DNA from: Crystallibacter degradans
GTDB lineage: Bacteria; Actinomycetota; Actinomycetes; Actinomycetales; Micrococcaceae
Reading direction: 5' to 3'
Assembly (NCBI RefSeq): GCF_012952295.1
Contig: NZ_JABBCH010000004.1
Coordinates: 62,001 to 126,000 of the forward strand
DNA: 64,000 bases
Position 1 is the stretch's first letter; every line of letters starts with the position of its first letter. Of this stretch, positions 51,883-61,613 are shown piece by piece. The notes beneath the pieces were generated by a model that worked only from the letters and a program-made list of their open reading frames with translations, had not been told where the DNA came from and made no database searches. The position numbers were made by a program, and so were the translations under genes.

Positions 51883-53367
51883 TCAGGCCGGGCTGATCAG
51901 CTCGAACCGGACAGTGCGCTTCTCGATATCGGCCTCGACCAAGCGGGCCCTGATGGCAGTGCCAGCCTGCAGTTCGCCGTCGCAACGCGCACTGACAGCG
52001 GGATCACTGATTTGGATAGTGCCGCGCGGTACGGCTTCCTGGCGGCCATTTCCGTTGGCACTGTGGTTCGAGTGGTTGTTCGAATTACGGGCCGAGATAA
52101 CCACGGCGTCGAATTCCTCGCCCACCCGGTGGCTGAGCAGGGCCGCTTCCACCGCGTCCAGTGCCGCACGTTCCAGCCGTCCGGACAGCTGGTCCGCGGC
52201 CGCCATCAGTTGGGGGAGCTCAGGCAAGGCCTGCCGGGCCCAGCCCGGCACCTCTGTCTTGGCGCAGAGCGCTTCGCAGATGACCAGGACAAAGCGGTCC
52301 ACCAGGCGGCGCAGCGGCGCGGTGGTGTGGGCGTAGGGTGCAGCGATCGCGGCCTGGGTCTGCTCCCGCGGCACCTCGCCGTCGAACGGTGTGTAGCCGG
52401 CGCCGCGGAACAGCGATCCGGCGGCGTCCATCAACGCCAGCTGTTTCGGATCCGCGGTATCGAGCCCGCGGAGATATTCGCCATAGGCAATCCCCTCCGG
52501 CCAGGGATGGCCCAGCGCCTTGGTCTGGCGGCGGAAGCGGGCCTCCGACTCCTCGTCCGGAGCGCGCATGGTGCGCAGGATTCCTACCTTGCCCTCGAGC
52601 ATGATTTCCGCCGCCGCCATGCCGGTCATCAACGAAATCTGGGCGTTCCAATCCTCGACCGGCCGTGCCGGCCGCGCCACGATGAAGTAATGGCGGCCGT
52701 CATGGGCTATCTCCTCATCCGGAAGGTTCAGGCTCGCGCCGCCGCGCTGCCGCTCCAGCTCGATGCGCTTGAGCCCTACTTCCTTGAGCAGCTGCAGGTA
52801 GACCGGTGCTTCGCCGGAATCAATGTCCTGCTGGACCTGTTCGTAGTTCAGCTTGGCCCGGCTGCGCATCCTGGCCCGTCGCAGCGACACAGTGCTGACA
52901 ACGGCGGCAGCGTCGAGCTCGAATTCCCACACGAAAGCGCTGCGGTCCTGGTCCGGGAGGAGGCTGCCGGCGTCTTCGCTGATCACCGGCGGGTGCAGCG
53001 GGATGCGTCCATCGGGAGCGTAGATGGTCTGGCCGCGACGCCGCGTCTCAGCATCAAGTTCACCGCCGGGAGCAACAAAAGCAGGAACATCGGCGATGGC
53101 GTACCAGAGCCGGTAGCCCTCGCCGTCGCGCTCGATATACATCGCCTGGTCCAGGTCGGTGGAGCTTGGTGGATCAATGGTGACGAAGTCCAGCCCGGTC
53201 AGGTCCACGGCAGGCATGGACTGTTCCGCCACAGCCTTCTCGGCTTCTGCGAGGACCGAAGGGCAGAACGCCGCGGGAAGTTCCAGCTCAGTGCGCAGTT
53301 CCCTCAGCACACGGGCGAGCAGATGCTGCGATTCATTAACTTTGGCGTCAACGTGTGAATACGGCAC
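51883..53367 (-). CDS. RNB-domain ribonuclease (RNase II family)
   Basis: A 494-residue exoribonuclease with the RNB catalytic motif TIDPPSSTDLDQAMYIERDG, IADVPAFVAPGGELDAETRR and DGRIPLHPPVISEDAGSLLP. The Arg-rich end of RNB reads YAHTTAPLRRLVDRF. It starts at GTG 53367. The C-terminal part is short, S1-like at best, and carries an Asn/His/Ser-rich stretch (RNSNNHSNHSANGNG). It lies upstream of the helicase gene on the same strand, so the two may act together in RNA decay. Confidence 0.9.
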   Translation of the reverse strand: MPYSHVDAKVNESQHLLARVLRELRTELELPAAFCPSVLAEAEKAVAEQSMPAVDLTGLDFVTIDPPSSTDLDQAMYIERDGEGYRLWYAIADVPAFVAPGGELDAETRRRGQTIYAPDGRIPLHPPVISEDAGSLLPDQDRSAFVWEFELDAAAVVSTVSLRRARMRSRAKLNYEQVQQDIDSGEAPVYLQLLKEVGLKRIELERQRGGASLNLPDEEIAHDGRHYFIVARPARPVEDWNAQISLMTGMAAAEIMLEGKVGILRTMRAPDEESEARFRRQTKALGHPWPEGIAYGEYLRGLDTADPKQLALMDAAGSLFRGAGYTPFDGEVPREQTQAAIAAPYAHTTAPLRRLVDRFVLVICEALCAKTEVPGWARQALPELPQLMAAADQLSGRLERAALDAVEAALLSHRVGEEFDAVVISARNSNNHSNHSANGNGRQEAVPRGTIQISDPAVSARCDGELQAGTAIRARLVEADIEKRTVRFELISPA

Positions 53368-53405
53368 AGGCCCAGCCTATCGCCAGAGCGCCGCAGGTGG
53401 GGCGT

Positions 53406-53411
53406 TAGGGT
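53406..53411 (+). promoter_or_regulatory. Leaderless -10 hexamer candidate for the ferritin-like gene
   Basis: TAGGGT lies 7 nt before the ATG at 53419. Confidence 0.4.
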
Positions 53412-53418
53412 GGTGTTC

Positions 53419-54126
53419 ATGAGCTCCGAAAGACCCTTCCCCGCTGATCGTCCAACCACCAGCAACGGGACAGGAACGGAACATCTGCAGCATGTCATCG
53501 ATCTTTATGGCGTCATGGCCTACGGAGAGCTGTCTGCCTTTGAGCGATTCTCCTCGGACGCACGGTTCTCCCCGACGTTGAAAGACCGCGCTGATCTCGG
53601 GCGCCTCGCCGTCGTCGAATTCGGGCACTTTGAACTTGTCAGCGCCGAGCTGGCGCGCCTCGGTATCGACGTCCAGGCCGCCATGGCGCCCTTCCAGGCG
53701 TCGATCGACGCGTTCCACGAGCGGACGCGGCCCGGGGATTGGTACGAATCGTTGATGAAGGCCTATGTCACCGATGCCGTTTCGGGCGATTTCTACCGTG
53801 CGATCGCCGACCGGCTGGATCCCGATACCCGCGCGCTGGTGTCCAGGATTAAGGAAAACGGGGACCAGCTGGTCTTGCTCACCGCCCGGCTGCGCAGGGC
53901 GCTGGAGCACGATGCGCGGCTGGCCTCGAGGCTGGCCCTGTGGGGCCGGCGGCTGGTCGGCGAGGCGCTGACGCAGGCGCAGCGCATCGGGATTGAACGC
54001 GCTTTCCTGGGCGCCCTGCTGGGACTGGACGAACCTTCCTCCCAGCAGGCCGTCACCGCGGATCTCTTCGCGGAACTGACCCGGAACCATTCCCGCCGGA
54101 TGAATGCCCTGGGCCTGACCGCCTGA
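53419..54126 (+). CDS. Ferritin-like fold-containing protein
   Basis: A 235-residue helical protein. The pattern LYGVMAYGELSAFERFSSDA followed by RLAVVEFGHFELVSAELARL carries an E...ExxH-like set of metal ligands on two helices, as in MiaE/ferritin-like proteins. Later helices (GDFYRAIADRLDPDTRALVS) complete the bundle. The family is conserved beside rhlE in actinobacteria. Function is unknown, and hydroxylation or iron handling are guesses. ATG 53419 is preferred over the GTG at 53410. Confidence 0.85.
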   Translation: MSSERPFPADRPTTSNGTGTEHLQHVIDLYGVMAYGELSAFERFSSDARFSPTLKDRADLGRLAVVEFGHFELVSAELARLGIDVQAAMAPFQASIDAFHERTRPGDWYESLMKAYVTDAVSGDFYRAIADRLDPDTRALVSRIKENGDQLVLLTARLRRALEHDARLASRLALWGRRLVGEALTQAQRIGIERAFLGALLGLDEPSSQQAVTADLFAELTRNHSRRMNALGLTA

Positions 54127-54159
54127 AAGTTTAGTCTGCCCGGCCGGCCGGACCAGCGG

Positions 54160-54813
54160 TTACAGCGGCGGCAGCGCCGACTTCAGCGCGCGGGCCGCCT
54201 CGGCCGGATCATCGGCATCGGTGACGGCACGGACGACGACGACGCGTTTGGCCCCGGCATCCGCCACCTGACCGATGTTGTCGAGATCGATGCCGCCGAT
54301 CGCAAACCACGGCTTGCCGGAACCCGACTGCGCCTGCTGGGCGGCAGTAAACTCCACCAGCTGAAGACCGACGGCGGCCCTGCCCGGCTTGGTAGGGGTA
54401 GCCCAGAGCGGCCCGGTGCAGAAATAGTCCAGGGCGTCATCGGCCAGGGCAGCTGCGGCCTGTTCCGGAGTGTGGGTGGAGCGGCCGATTGCGGCCGTGG
54501 GGCCAAGCACCGACCGCGCCGCGGCCGGCGGCAGGTCCTGCTGGCCGACGTGGAAGACCGGCGCCCCGGCCACCGCAGCCAGATCCGCCCTGTCATTGAC
54601 GGACCACGGCTTCGAATGACGGGCGGCAACGTCGGCGAGCACGCCGAGCAGCTCCAGCTCTTCGGCGGCATCGAGGGACTTGTCCCGCAACTGGATGATG
54701 TCCACACCGCCGGAGTAGGCGGCATCCAGGAACTGCTCGAAGTCTCCGCGGTCGCGGCGGGAGTCGGTGCAAAGGTAAAGCTGGGCAGAGGAAAAATCCA
54801 TACCAGCAACCAT
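54160..54813 (-). CDS. thiE: Thiamine-phosphate synthase ThiE
   Basis: A TIM-barrel enzyme (217 residues) that joins HMP-pyrophosphate and thiazole phosphate. The substrate segments are [60 protein letters not shown] and [20 protein letters not shown], with a C-terminal [20 protein letters not shown] phosphate loop. The start may be 54813 or the methionine at 54801. It is divergent from the riboswitch-controlled thiO operon. Confidence 0.93.
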   Translation of the reverse strand: MVAGMDFSSAQLYLCTDSRRDRGDFEQFLDAAYSGGVDIIQLRDKSLDAAEELELLGVLADVAARHSKPWSVNDRADLAAVAGAPVFHVGQQDLPPAAARSVLGPTAAIGRSTHTPEQAAAALADDALDYFCTGPLWATPTKPGRAAVGLQLVEFTAAQQAQSGSGKPWFAIGGIDLDNIGQVADAGAKRVVVVRAVTDADDPAEAARALKSALPPL

Positions 54814-54949
54814 AATGGCAAACTGCGCAATGAACTCCGCGGTTCCCGGGCAGCGGTTTGCGGCGGGATGTGACGTGGGCGAAGTCCTGGATATGGCTAC
54901 ACTGGAGAAAACACTGCGGGAGCCTGATTAGGCGGCACGTGCGGCAATT

Positions 54950-55030
54950 GCCGGCGGCCGACAGGCTGAGAGGGTGCCTGGCACCGACCGTCGAACCTGA
55001 TCCGGGTCATGCCGGCGTAGGGAAGGAAGC
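54950..55030 (+). ncRNA. TPP riboswitch
   Basis: The conserved thi-box is visible: CTGAGAGGGTGCC (54966 onward), ACCGACCGTCGAACCTGATCC, then GGGTCATGCCGGCGTAGGGAA near the 3' end (54985-55024). A TACACT hexamer at 54896-54901 may be the -10 element. The Shine-Dalgarno GGAAGGAAG directly follows the thi-box, 10-14 bases before the TTG start of thiO, so control by RBS sequestration is likely. Confidence 0.9.
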
Positions 55031-55036
55031 TCAAAG

Positions 55037-56188
55037 TTGTCCAAACATGTTGCCGTCATCGGCGCGGGCATTGTCGGACTGGGAATCGCTGCAGAAGCCA
55101 CCCGCCGCGGCCACCATGCCACCATCATCGATCCAGCCCCGGCCGCGGGCGCCACCTACGCCGCCGCCGGCATGTTGGCCCCTGTCAGCGAGCTGCACTA
55201 CCAGGAGGAGCGGCTGCTGGCGCTGACCCGCGAGTCCGCCCGGCTTTACCCTGGGTTCGTCGCGGGGCTGGGGGAGACCGGTTACCAGGAAACCGGGACC
55301 TTGGTTGCCGCTTTCGACGCCGCGGACCGCGCCATGCTCGCGGACTTGAAACAGGCGCAGCTGGCCGAAGGACTCGAGGTCCACGAAATCACCAGCCGCG
55401 AGGCCCGACGGCTCGAACCCAGCCTGGGCCCGGCTCTGACCGGCGCTTTCTACGCACCGGGAGACCACCAGGTGGACCCGCGGGCCCTTTCCGCAGCGTT
55501 ACTGACGATGCTGCGGAACTCAGGCACCGCCGTCGTGAGTGAAACGGCAGCCGGACTTATCACTGATGCTGACGGCGCGGTTGTTGGCGTGCAGTTGGCA
55601 AGCGGTGAGGTTATCCCGGCCGACGAAACAGTGGTCGCGAACGGGCTTGCGGCCGCCGCACTGACCGGCCTGCCCGAGGGGCTGCGGCTGCCGCTGCGTC
55701 CGGTATACGGGGACATTCTGCGGCTGCGCGTGCCGGCGGGCCTGCAGCCGTTCCTCACCTCCACAATCCGGGGCATCGTACGCGGGCACCCTGTTTATCT
55801 TGTCCCGCGCGGGGACGGCACGGTGGTGATCGGAGCCACCCAGCGTGAGGACGGATCGGCGGACGTGTCGGCCGGCGGGGTGTACCAGTTGCTACGCGAC
55901 GCCCAGACGCTGGTGCCGGCCGTGGCGGAACTCGCGCTCGAAGAGATGACCTGCCGCGCCCGGCCGGGAACACCGGATAATGCGCCGCTGCTGGGGCGGG
56001 TGGCGGCAGGGACGGAAGGCCTTCCGGGTTTGGTAGTTGCCACCGGATTCTTCCGTCATGGAGTGCTCCTGACGCCGGTCGCGGCCAGGATCTGCGCTGA
56101 CCTCATCGACGGAGTGCAAATCGCCGCCCAGCTACAGCAATTCAATCCCGACAGGTTCAGCAATATGACCAAGGAGAGTCACGCATGA
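55037..56188 (+). CDS. thiO: Glycine oxidase ThiO
   Basis: A FAD-dependent oxidase (383 residues) that makes the imine of glycine for thiazole synthesis. The N-terminal dinucleotide motif AVIGAGIVGLGIAAEATRRG is present, as are AAGMLAPVSE and the C-terminal FAD segment CRARPGTPDNAPLLG. It begins with TTG 55037 just after the riboswitch-linked RBS. It overlaps thiS by 4 bases. Confidence 0.93.
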   Translation: MSKHVAVIGAGIVGLGIAAEATRRGHHATIIDPAPAAGATYAAAGMLAPVSELHYQEERLLALTRESARLYPGFVAGLGETGYQETGTLVAAFDAADRAMLADLKQAQLAEGLEVHEITSREARRLEPSLGPALTGAFYAPGDHQVDPRALSAALLTMLRNSGTAVVSETAAGLITDADGAVVGVQLASGEVIPADETVVANGLAAAALTGLPEGLRLPLRPVYGDILRLRVPAGLQPFLTSTIRGIVRGHPVYLVPRGDGTVVIGATQREDGSADVSAGGVYQLLRDAQTLVPAVAELALEEMTCRARPGTPDNAPLLGRVAAGTEGLPGLVVATGFFRHGVLLTPVAARICADLIDGVQIAAQLQQFNPDRFSNMTKESHA

Positions 56189-56421
56189 AGATCACCGTCA
56201 ACGGCAGTCCGCACACCTTGCCGACCGCGCCGACACTGCTCGAACTGGTGGCCCTGACCACAGGCCGCGAATTGACCGAGGACGGGCGACCGGCCGACGG
56301 CGGACGGCTCGGCGTAGCTGTAGCACTGAACGCGGAGGTGGCGCCGCGCGGAAGCTGGGCCCGGACCATGCTCGCAGACGGCGACGGCGTGGAACTCGTG
56401 ACCGCAGTACAGGGAGGCTAA
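56185..56421 (+). CDS. thiS: Sulfur carrier protein ThiS
   Basis: A 78-residue ubiquitin-like protein. MKITVNGSPHTLPTAPTLLE starts the beta-grasp fold and the chain ends in the required GG (DGVELVTAVQGG). The C-terminal Gly is adenylated then converted to thiocarboxylate before thiazole formation. It starts at ATGA on the thiO stop. Confidence 0.94.
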   Translation: MKITVNGSPHTLPTAPTLLELVALTTGRELTEDGRPADGGRLGVAVALNAEVAPRGSWARTMLADGDGVELVTAVQGG

Positions 56422-57192
<771 letters not shown>

Positions 57193-57206
57193 CCACAGGA
57201 GGAGCA

Positions 57207-57539
57207 ATGGGCGCCGAGGACAAGCTGGACAGCAAGCAGATCGATGAACAGCTCAGGACGCTGCCGGATTGGCGCCACAGCGAGGGAGCGCTGGTTACCG
57301 TCTTCAAGCTTGAGAACGGACGGGCTGCACTGGATTTCATCGCCGGGGCCGGAGAGTTGGCGGAAGAGGCCAACCACCATCCGGACCTCGACTGGCGCTA
57401 CAACAAGGTCTTCATCAGGTTGACGTCCCATGATGCGGGGTCCGCAGTAACAACCCGCGACGTCGCTGCCGCCACTTCGTTGAGTGAGCTTGCCATCCGC
57501 CTGGGAGCCACCTCCCAGCCGGACAAATACCCGGCCTGA
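57207..57539 (+). CDS. 4a-hydroxytetrahydrobiopterin dehydratase (pterin-4a-carbinolamine dehydratase)
   Basis: A 110-residue PhhB/PCD-family enzyme with the signature EANHHPDLDWRYNKVFIRL, containing the catalytic His pair and Tyr. The later conserved His and Asp are in SHDAG and TTRD. It lies 14 bases after thiG on the same strand, so is probably co-transcribed with the thiamine genes, although its pathway is separate and it may also assist molybdopterin- or folate-related pterins. Confidence 0.9.
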   Translation: MGAEDKLDSKQIDEQLRTLPDWRHSEGALVTVFKLENGRAALDFIAGAGELAEEANHHPDLDWRYNKVFIRLTSHDAGSAVTTRDVAAATSLSELAIRLGATSQPDKYPA

Positions 57540-57563
57540 CGGCCAAGCACCCCGTTCGGCGGA

Positions 57564-57863
57564 TCAGCGCAGGGCTTCGGTCAGACGCTCCACATCCGCG
57601 GCGACGCGACGGCGTCCCACCAGGAACACCGTGAGCCAGGCCACGGGAACGGTCAACACCATGGGCAGCAGCCAGCTCAGATAATCCACGCCGGGCTGGG
57701 AGCCAAGGCCTGCGAACATCAGGATGAGCCACAAGATGGTGGCTGCCACGATTGCCGAGGCCGGCAGCAGCAGGACGCCGTAGGCGTGGCGCTTGTTGTC
57801 AATGCCCCACGCGCTCATGCCCACGGCGGCTGCCACCAGAATGATCAGTACGAACTGGACCAT
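57564..57863 (-). CDS. Three-helix membrane protein (99 aa)
   Basis: A small protein with three hydrophobic segments (VQFVLIILVAAAVGMSAWG, VLLLPASAIVAATILWLIL and LLPMVLTVPVAWLTVFLVG) and a basic C-terminus (GRRRVAADVERL). No family is recognised. It lies 13 bases after the DUF3107 gene, so the two are probably co-transcribed with the TetR gene. Confidence 0.8.
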   Translation of the reverse strand: MVQFVLIILVAAAVGMSAWGIDNKRHAYGVLLLPASAIVAATILWLILMFAGLGSQPGVDYLSWLLPMVLTVPVAWLTVFLVGRRRVAADVERLTEALR

Positions 57864-57876
57864 TAGTGCCGCTTAG

Positions 57877-58101
57877 TTAAAGAACCCCGAAGCCGACCTT
57901 GCGCGGCTCCTCGGCACCGATCTCCACATAGCCGAGGACATTGGTCGGGACGATGACCACGTTGCCCTTGCTGTCCTTCAGGCGCAGCTCGGCGCCGCCG
58001 TTCATGGCACGGGAAACCATTTCGGCAACTTCATCCGCGGACTCGTCGGACTCGACGACGATCTCGCGGCCGACGTTCTGAATACCAATCTTGATTTCCA
58101 C
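57877..58101 (-). CDS. DUF3107 protein
   Basis: A 74-residue protein, MEIKIGIQNVGREIVVESDE followed by GNVVIVPTNVLGYVEIGAEE, matching the actinobacterial DUF3107 family (Rv3208A/TB9.4 in M. tuberculosis). Predicted cytoplasmic. GTG 58101 is preceded by AGGAGG. It follows the TetR gene, as in other actinobacteria, and function is unknown. Confidence 0.92.
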   Translation of the reverse strand: MEIKIGIQNVGREIVVESDESADEVAEMVSRAMNGGAELRLKDSKGNVVIVPTNVLGYVEIGAEEPRKVGFGVL

Positions 58102-58148
58102 TACTGATGCCTCCTGGTGTGCGAACGATGTCTGGTTCGAAATCTATC

Positions 58149-58769
58149 TTAGGATTCCTTCGGGAACCGTGAAATTCCGCGCCAAGCTAAACGGTAGATC
58201 AAATCGACGGCGGTATCACGCTCGAGCTCGTTATCGGCCTGGAGCCAGTAACGGGCGCTGATCTGGGCCATACCGGCCAACGCCCGCCCCAGCAATGTCG
58301 CCTCCACCTCCGAAAGTTTCGTATCATCGGCGATGACGGCGGCAATGGCGCTGGCCAGCTGGGCGTTGAAGTCCTCCAGACGTTTGCTGACGTCCGGATC
58401 ATTGTTCAGGTCCGATTCGAACACCAGCCGGTGTGCCTGGCTCTCCTGGGAAATGAAGCGGTAGTAGGCGTCCATGGTGGCATGGACGCGCAGCTTGTTG
58501 TCGTTAGTGGAGTTCAGCGCCGCCATCAACATGGCCGTGAGCGATTCCAGATGGTGGTCCAGCAATGCCAGATAGAGCTCCCGCTTACCCGGGAAATGCT
58601 GGTAAAGCACGGGCTTGCTGACCCGGGCCGTCTCCGCGATCTCGTCCATGGCGGCGCCGTGGTAGCCATTGGCGACAAAAACTTCGTGCGCTGCCTGGAG
58701 CAGCTGGCGCCGGCGCTCCTCACGGGGCAGACGGGCAGGCTTGGCCGCCGGCCGGGAATCAGTACTCAC
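58149..58769 (-). CDS. TetR-family transcriptional regulator
   Basis: A 206-residue regulator with an N-terminal helix-turn-helix: RRQLLQAAHEVFVANGYHGA, AMDEIAETARVSKPVLYQHF with a PGKRELYLALLDHHL recognition extension. The C-terminal part is a helical ligand domain with no known ligand. It is divergent from moeZ and lies in the Rv3208 position of mycobacteria. Confidence 0.9.
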   Translation of the reverse strand: MSTDSRPAAKPARLPREERRRQLLQAAHEVFVANGYHGAAMDEIAETARVSKPVLYQHFPGKRELYLALLDHHLESLTAMLMAALNSTNDNKLRVHATMDAYYRFISQESQAHRLVFESDLNNDPDVSKRLEDFNAQLASAIAAVIADDTKLSEVEATLLGRALAGMAQISARYWLQADNELERDTAVDLIYRLAWRGISRFPKES

Positions 58770-58904
58770 TGTCGGACCTCATCTGGCACCGGATTGTGGC
58801 CGTGCGCCGGTATAGCAGGAAATCTTGACTATCGTTCTCCAGTCAGTTTACGCGTCGGTAATACAGATCAATTCATCTATTCTGCCAACCCACGCGCGTC
58901 GGCG

Positions 58905-58910
58905 TAGATT
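58905..58910 (+). promoter_or_regulatory. moeZ leaderless -10 hexamer candidate
   Basis: TAGATT ends 6 nt before the moeZ ATG at 58917. There is no Shine-Dalgarno upstream. Confidence 0.55.
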
Positions 58911-58916
58911 GGCACT

Positions 58917-60101
58917 ATGAATACGCAGGAATCAGTGTTGTTGCCGCCGCTGGTGGAGCCCGCGGCGGAGCTGACGCAGGCCGAGATGGAGCGGTACTCG
59001 CGGCACCTGATCATTCCCGAAGTCGGGATGGCCGGACAGCTCCGGCTGAAGAACGCCAAGGTCCTCGTCATCGGTGCCGGCGGGCTGGGTTCTCCGGCCA
59101 TGCTGTACCTGGCAGCGGCCGGAGTAGGGCGGATCGGCATTATTGACGATGATGTGGTCGAGACCAGCAACCTGCAGCGGCAGGTCATTCATACCGTCGC
59201 CGATCTGGGCCGTACCAAGGCGCAGTCGGCGAGGGATAGCATCCTGGACCTCAACCCCGGGGTGGACGTGGTGCTCCATGAAGTGCGGCTGGACAGGTCC
59301 AACGCGCTGGAGATCTTCGCCGGCTATGACGTGATTCTGGACGGCACGGACAACTTCGCCACCCGTTACCTGGTCAATGATGCCGCCGCGATCCTGGGCA
59401 AGCCCTATGTCTGGGGGTCGATCCTGCGGTTCGACGGGCAGGTCAGTGTTTTCTGGGACAAGTACGGGCCGAATTACCGCGACCTCTACCCCGAAGCTCC
59501 GCCGGCAGGATCCGTGCCTTCCTGCGCCGAAGGCGGCGTGCTGGGCGTGCTCTGCGCACAGATCGGTTCCGTCATGGTCAACGAGACCATCAAACTGATT
59601 ACCGGCATTGGCCAGACGCTGTTGGGCCGGGTCCTGATCTTCAACTCGCTCCAGATGAGCTGGCGCGAACTGCGCGTGCGCAAGGACCCGGACGGTGAAC
59701 CGATCACCGAGCTGATGGACTACGAAGCGTTCTGCGGTGTGGCGCCGGGAGCCACGGTGGATGCCGGCCATACGGTCTCTGCGCCCGAACTGGCGGCCAT
59801 GCTCCAGTCCCGCGGACAAGGCCCCGGAGACTTTGAGCTGATCGATGTACGCGAGCCGGGGGAATTCGAGATCGTCAGCATTCCCGGTGCCACGCTGATT
59901 CCGAAGGGGCGGATCCTGTCCGGAGAGGCCTTGGGCGAGTTGCCCCGGGACCGGGACCTTGTCTTCCACTGCAAGGCCGGGACGCGTTCGGCCGAGGTGC
60001 TGCAGAATCTGCTGGACCACGGCTATACCCGTGTACGGCATCTCGACGGCGGCATCCTCAGCTGGGTGCGTGAAGTGGAGCCGGAGAAGCCGGTGTACTG
60101 A
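58917..60101 (+). CDS. moeZ: Sulfur-carrier adenylyltransferase/sulfurtransferase MoeZ
   Basis: A 394-residue fusion of a ThiF/MoeB-type E1-like domain and a C-terminal rhodanese domain. The ATP site is VLVIGAGGLGSPAMLYLAAA, with ERYSRHLIIPEVGMAGQ upstream and SNLQRQVIHTVADLGRTKAQ following. The rhodanese loop HCKAGTRSAEV carries the persulfide Cys. The zinc CxxC pairs of MoeB are missing, as in MoeZ. It activates sulfur carriers for molybdopterin, thiamine and cysteine synthesis. Confidence 0.93.
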   Translation: MNTQESVLLPPLVEPAAELTQAEMERYSRHLIIPEVGMAGQLRLKNAKVLVIGAGGLGSPAMLYLAAAGVGRIGIIDDDVVETSNLQRQVIHTVADLGRTKAQSARDSILDLNPGVDVVLHEVRLDRSNALEIFAGYDVILDGTDNFATRYLVNDAAAILGKPYVWGSILRFDGQVSVFWDKYGPNYRDLYPEAPPAGSVPSCAEGGVLGVLCAQIGSVMVNETIKLITGIGQTLLGRVLIFNSLQMSWRELRVRKDPDGEPITELMDYEAFCGVAPGATVDAGHTVSAPELAAMLQSRGQGPGDFELIDVREPGEFEIVSIPGATLIPKGRILSGEALGELPRDRDLVFHCKAGTRSAEVLQNLLDHGYTRVRHLDGGILSWVREVEPEKPVY

Positions 60102-60111
60102 GCCGGAAGGC

Positions 60112-61455
60112 TCAGGCGGTGGCGGCCTGTTCCCGGCTGCCGACCGTATGGTCAACGGGGCAGCTGTCTTCGCTGGTTGAGCGGGCCGGCGCTGCGGCGG
60201 GTTCTGCAACGCTGATGCCGTAGAGCGCATTAAGGGCCGCGATGTATTGGTCCTGCTGGCCGCTGGCGGCGAGCTCGCGGGCACGCACCGTCGGCAGGTG
60301 GAGCAACTGCTTGACCATCCGCCGCATGGCGAATTCCACTTCCTGGGCAGGGCCGGTGCAGCCGTGCTGGTTGCGGACCTTCTCCAGTTCCGTTTCCAAT
60401 ACCGCCATGGTGTGCCGGCGCAGTGCGACAATCGCGGCGTCCACGGAGCGGGCCTGCTGGCTTTCCTCGAAGGCCCGGGCGGCGTGGTCCACGATCTTTG
60501 CTGCCTGGTTGACCGACTCTGCCTGCTCTTCCGGAGCGGCCAGCCGGACGGACTCCAGCGTGATGAGCTCGACGCCGTTCAGTTCGCCAACAGAGGGATC
60601 GAAATCGTGGGTCAGGGCTAAGTCGATGATGGTCAGCGGTTTGGCTTCGGTTTCGCGACCGGCGGCAACTTCGGCGGCGCTGATCTGGCGGTCGCTGCCG
60701 CTGCAACCGATGACAACATCCGCAGCGGCGACGGCGGCGCCCAAGGTCTCTTCCGTCAGGGGGAAGCCTCCGCGGGTCTCGGTGAACGTCCGCGCGCGGC
60801 CGGAGGATGAGTAGACGGAGATACCGGTGCAGCCGCGTTCGCGCAGCAGCGCCATGGTGGCCCCGGCATACGCCCCGGTACCGAAAACGACGACGTTCTT
60901 GGATGCCCAGTCGCGGTCTTCGGCCAGATCGGTGGCCAGATCCAGGGCAACGGAAACGATGGAAAGCCCGCGGCCGCCCAAGGCAGTCTGGGCGCCAACG
61001 TCTTTGGCAGTGCGGGAAGCGGTCTGGAACAGCCGCACGAGTGCCCCGCTGGCGGTGCCCTCCTGCTGCGCCTCGTTCAGGGCGCGGCGTACCTGGCCGG
61101 CGATTTCACGCTCGCCCACAACAGCCGAATCGAGACCGGCGCCGACGGCAAAGAGGTGACGGGAGACCTCGGGGCCGGTATTGGTGGTGAAGGAGCGGGC
61201 AACCAGGTTTTCGTCCAGCCCGGAACGGTCGCTGATCTCGGAGATGACCGCACTGCGTGCGGCGTCAATGTCGGTTTCGGAACCGGTTTCACAGTAGATC
61301 TCGACGCGGTTGCAGGTGGCAAGGACCACGGCGCCGGAGATTGGACTCCCGTCCTTGAGCATGCTGGAAGCGACCTGGGAGGAGCCGGCACTCAAGCGGG
61401 CTACCGTTTCCAGATCAAGATCGGAATGGGTCGCAACCAAGGATAGTAAAACCAC
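60112..61455 (-). CDS. hemA: Glutamyl-tRNA reductase HemA
   Basis: First committed enzyme of the C5 heme pathway (447 residues). The catalytic Cys is in [16 protein letters not shown], the conserved [20 protein letters not shown] follows, and an NADPH domain contains [20 protein letters not shown]. The C-terminal dimerisation region includes [20 protein letters not shown]. The start is GTG 61455. It is convergent with moeZ and divergent from hemE. Confidence 0.94.
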   Translation of the reverse strand: MVLLSLVATHSDLDLETVARLSAGSSQVASSMLKDGSPISGAVVLATCNRVEIYCETGSETDIDAARSAVISEISDRSGLDENLVARSFTTNTGPEVSRHLFAVGAGLDSAVVGEREIAGQVRRALNEAQQEGTASGALVRLFQTASRTAKDVGAQTALGGRGLSIVSVALDLATDLAEDRDWASKNVVVFGTGAYAGATMALLRERGCTGISVYSSSGRARTFTETRGGFPLTEETLGAAVAAADVVIGCSGSDRQISAAEVAAGRETEAKPLTIIDLALTHDFDPSVGELNGVELITLESVRLAAPEEQAESVNQAAKIVDHAARAFEESQQARSVDAAIVALRRHTMAVLETELEKVRNQHGCTGPAQEVEFAMRRMVKQLLHLPTVRARELAASGQQDQYIAALNALYGISVAEPAAAPARSTSEDSCPVDHTVGSREQAATA

Positions 61456-61613
61456 AACGCCTCTTATCTTAGCCCGTAGGGACTTCCAGTTCTTCTTAGG
61501 ATTGCCTGTTTACCTTGGGTTCACCCAATCCGGGCGGGTGACCTTTGCCACCATCCCTGTCCTGAGACGGCCGCGTTGGCCTTGAGCGCGCGGGTGGAGC
61601 AGAATCTATAAGC

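Noticed and set aside
50183-52336. 717-codon + strand frame across the helicase and RNB genes
   Set aside because: Antisense shadow; the minus-strand helicase motifs are unambiguous.
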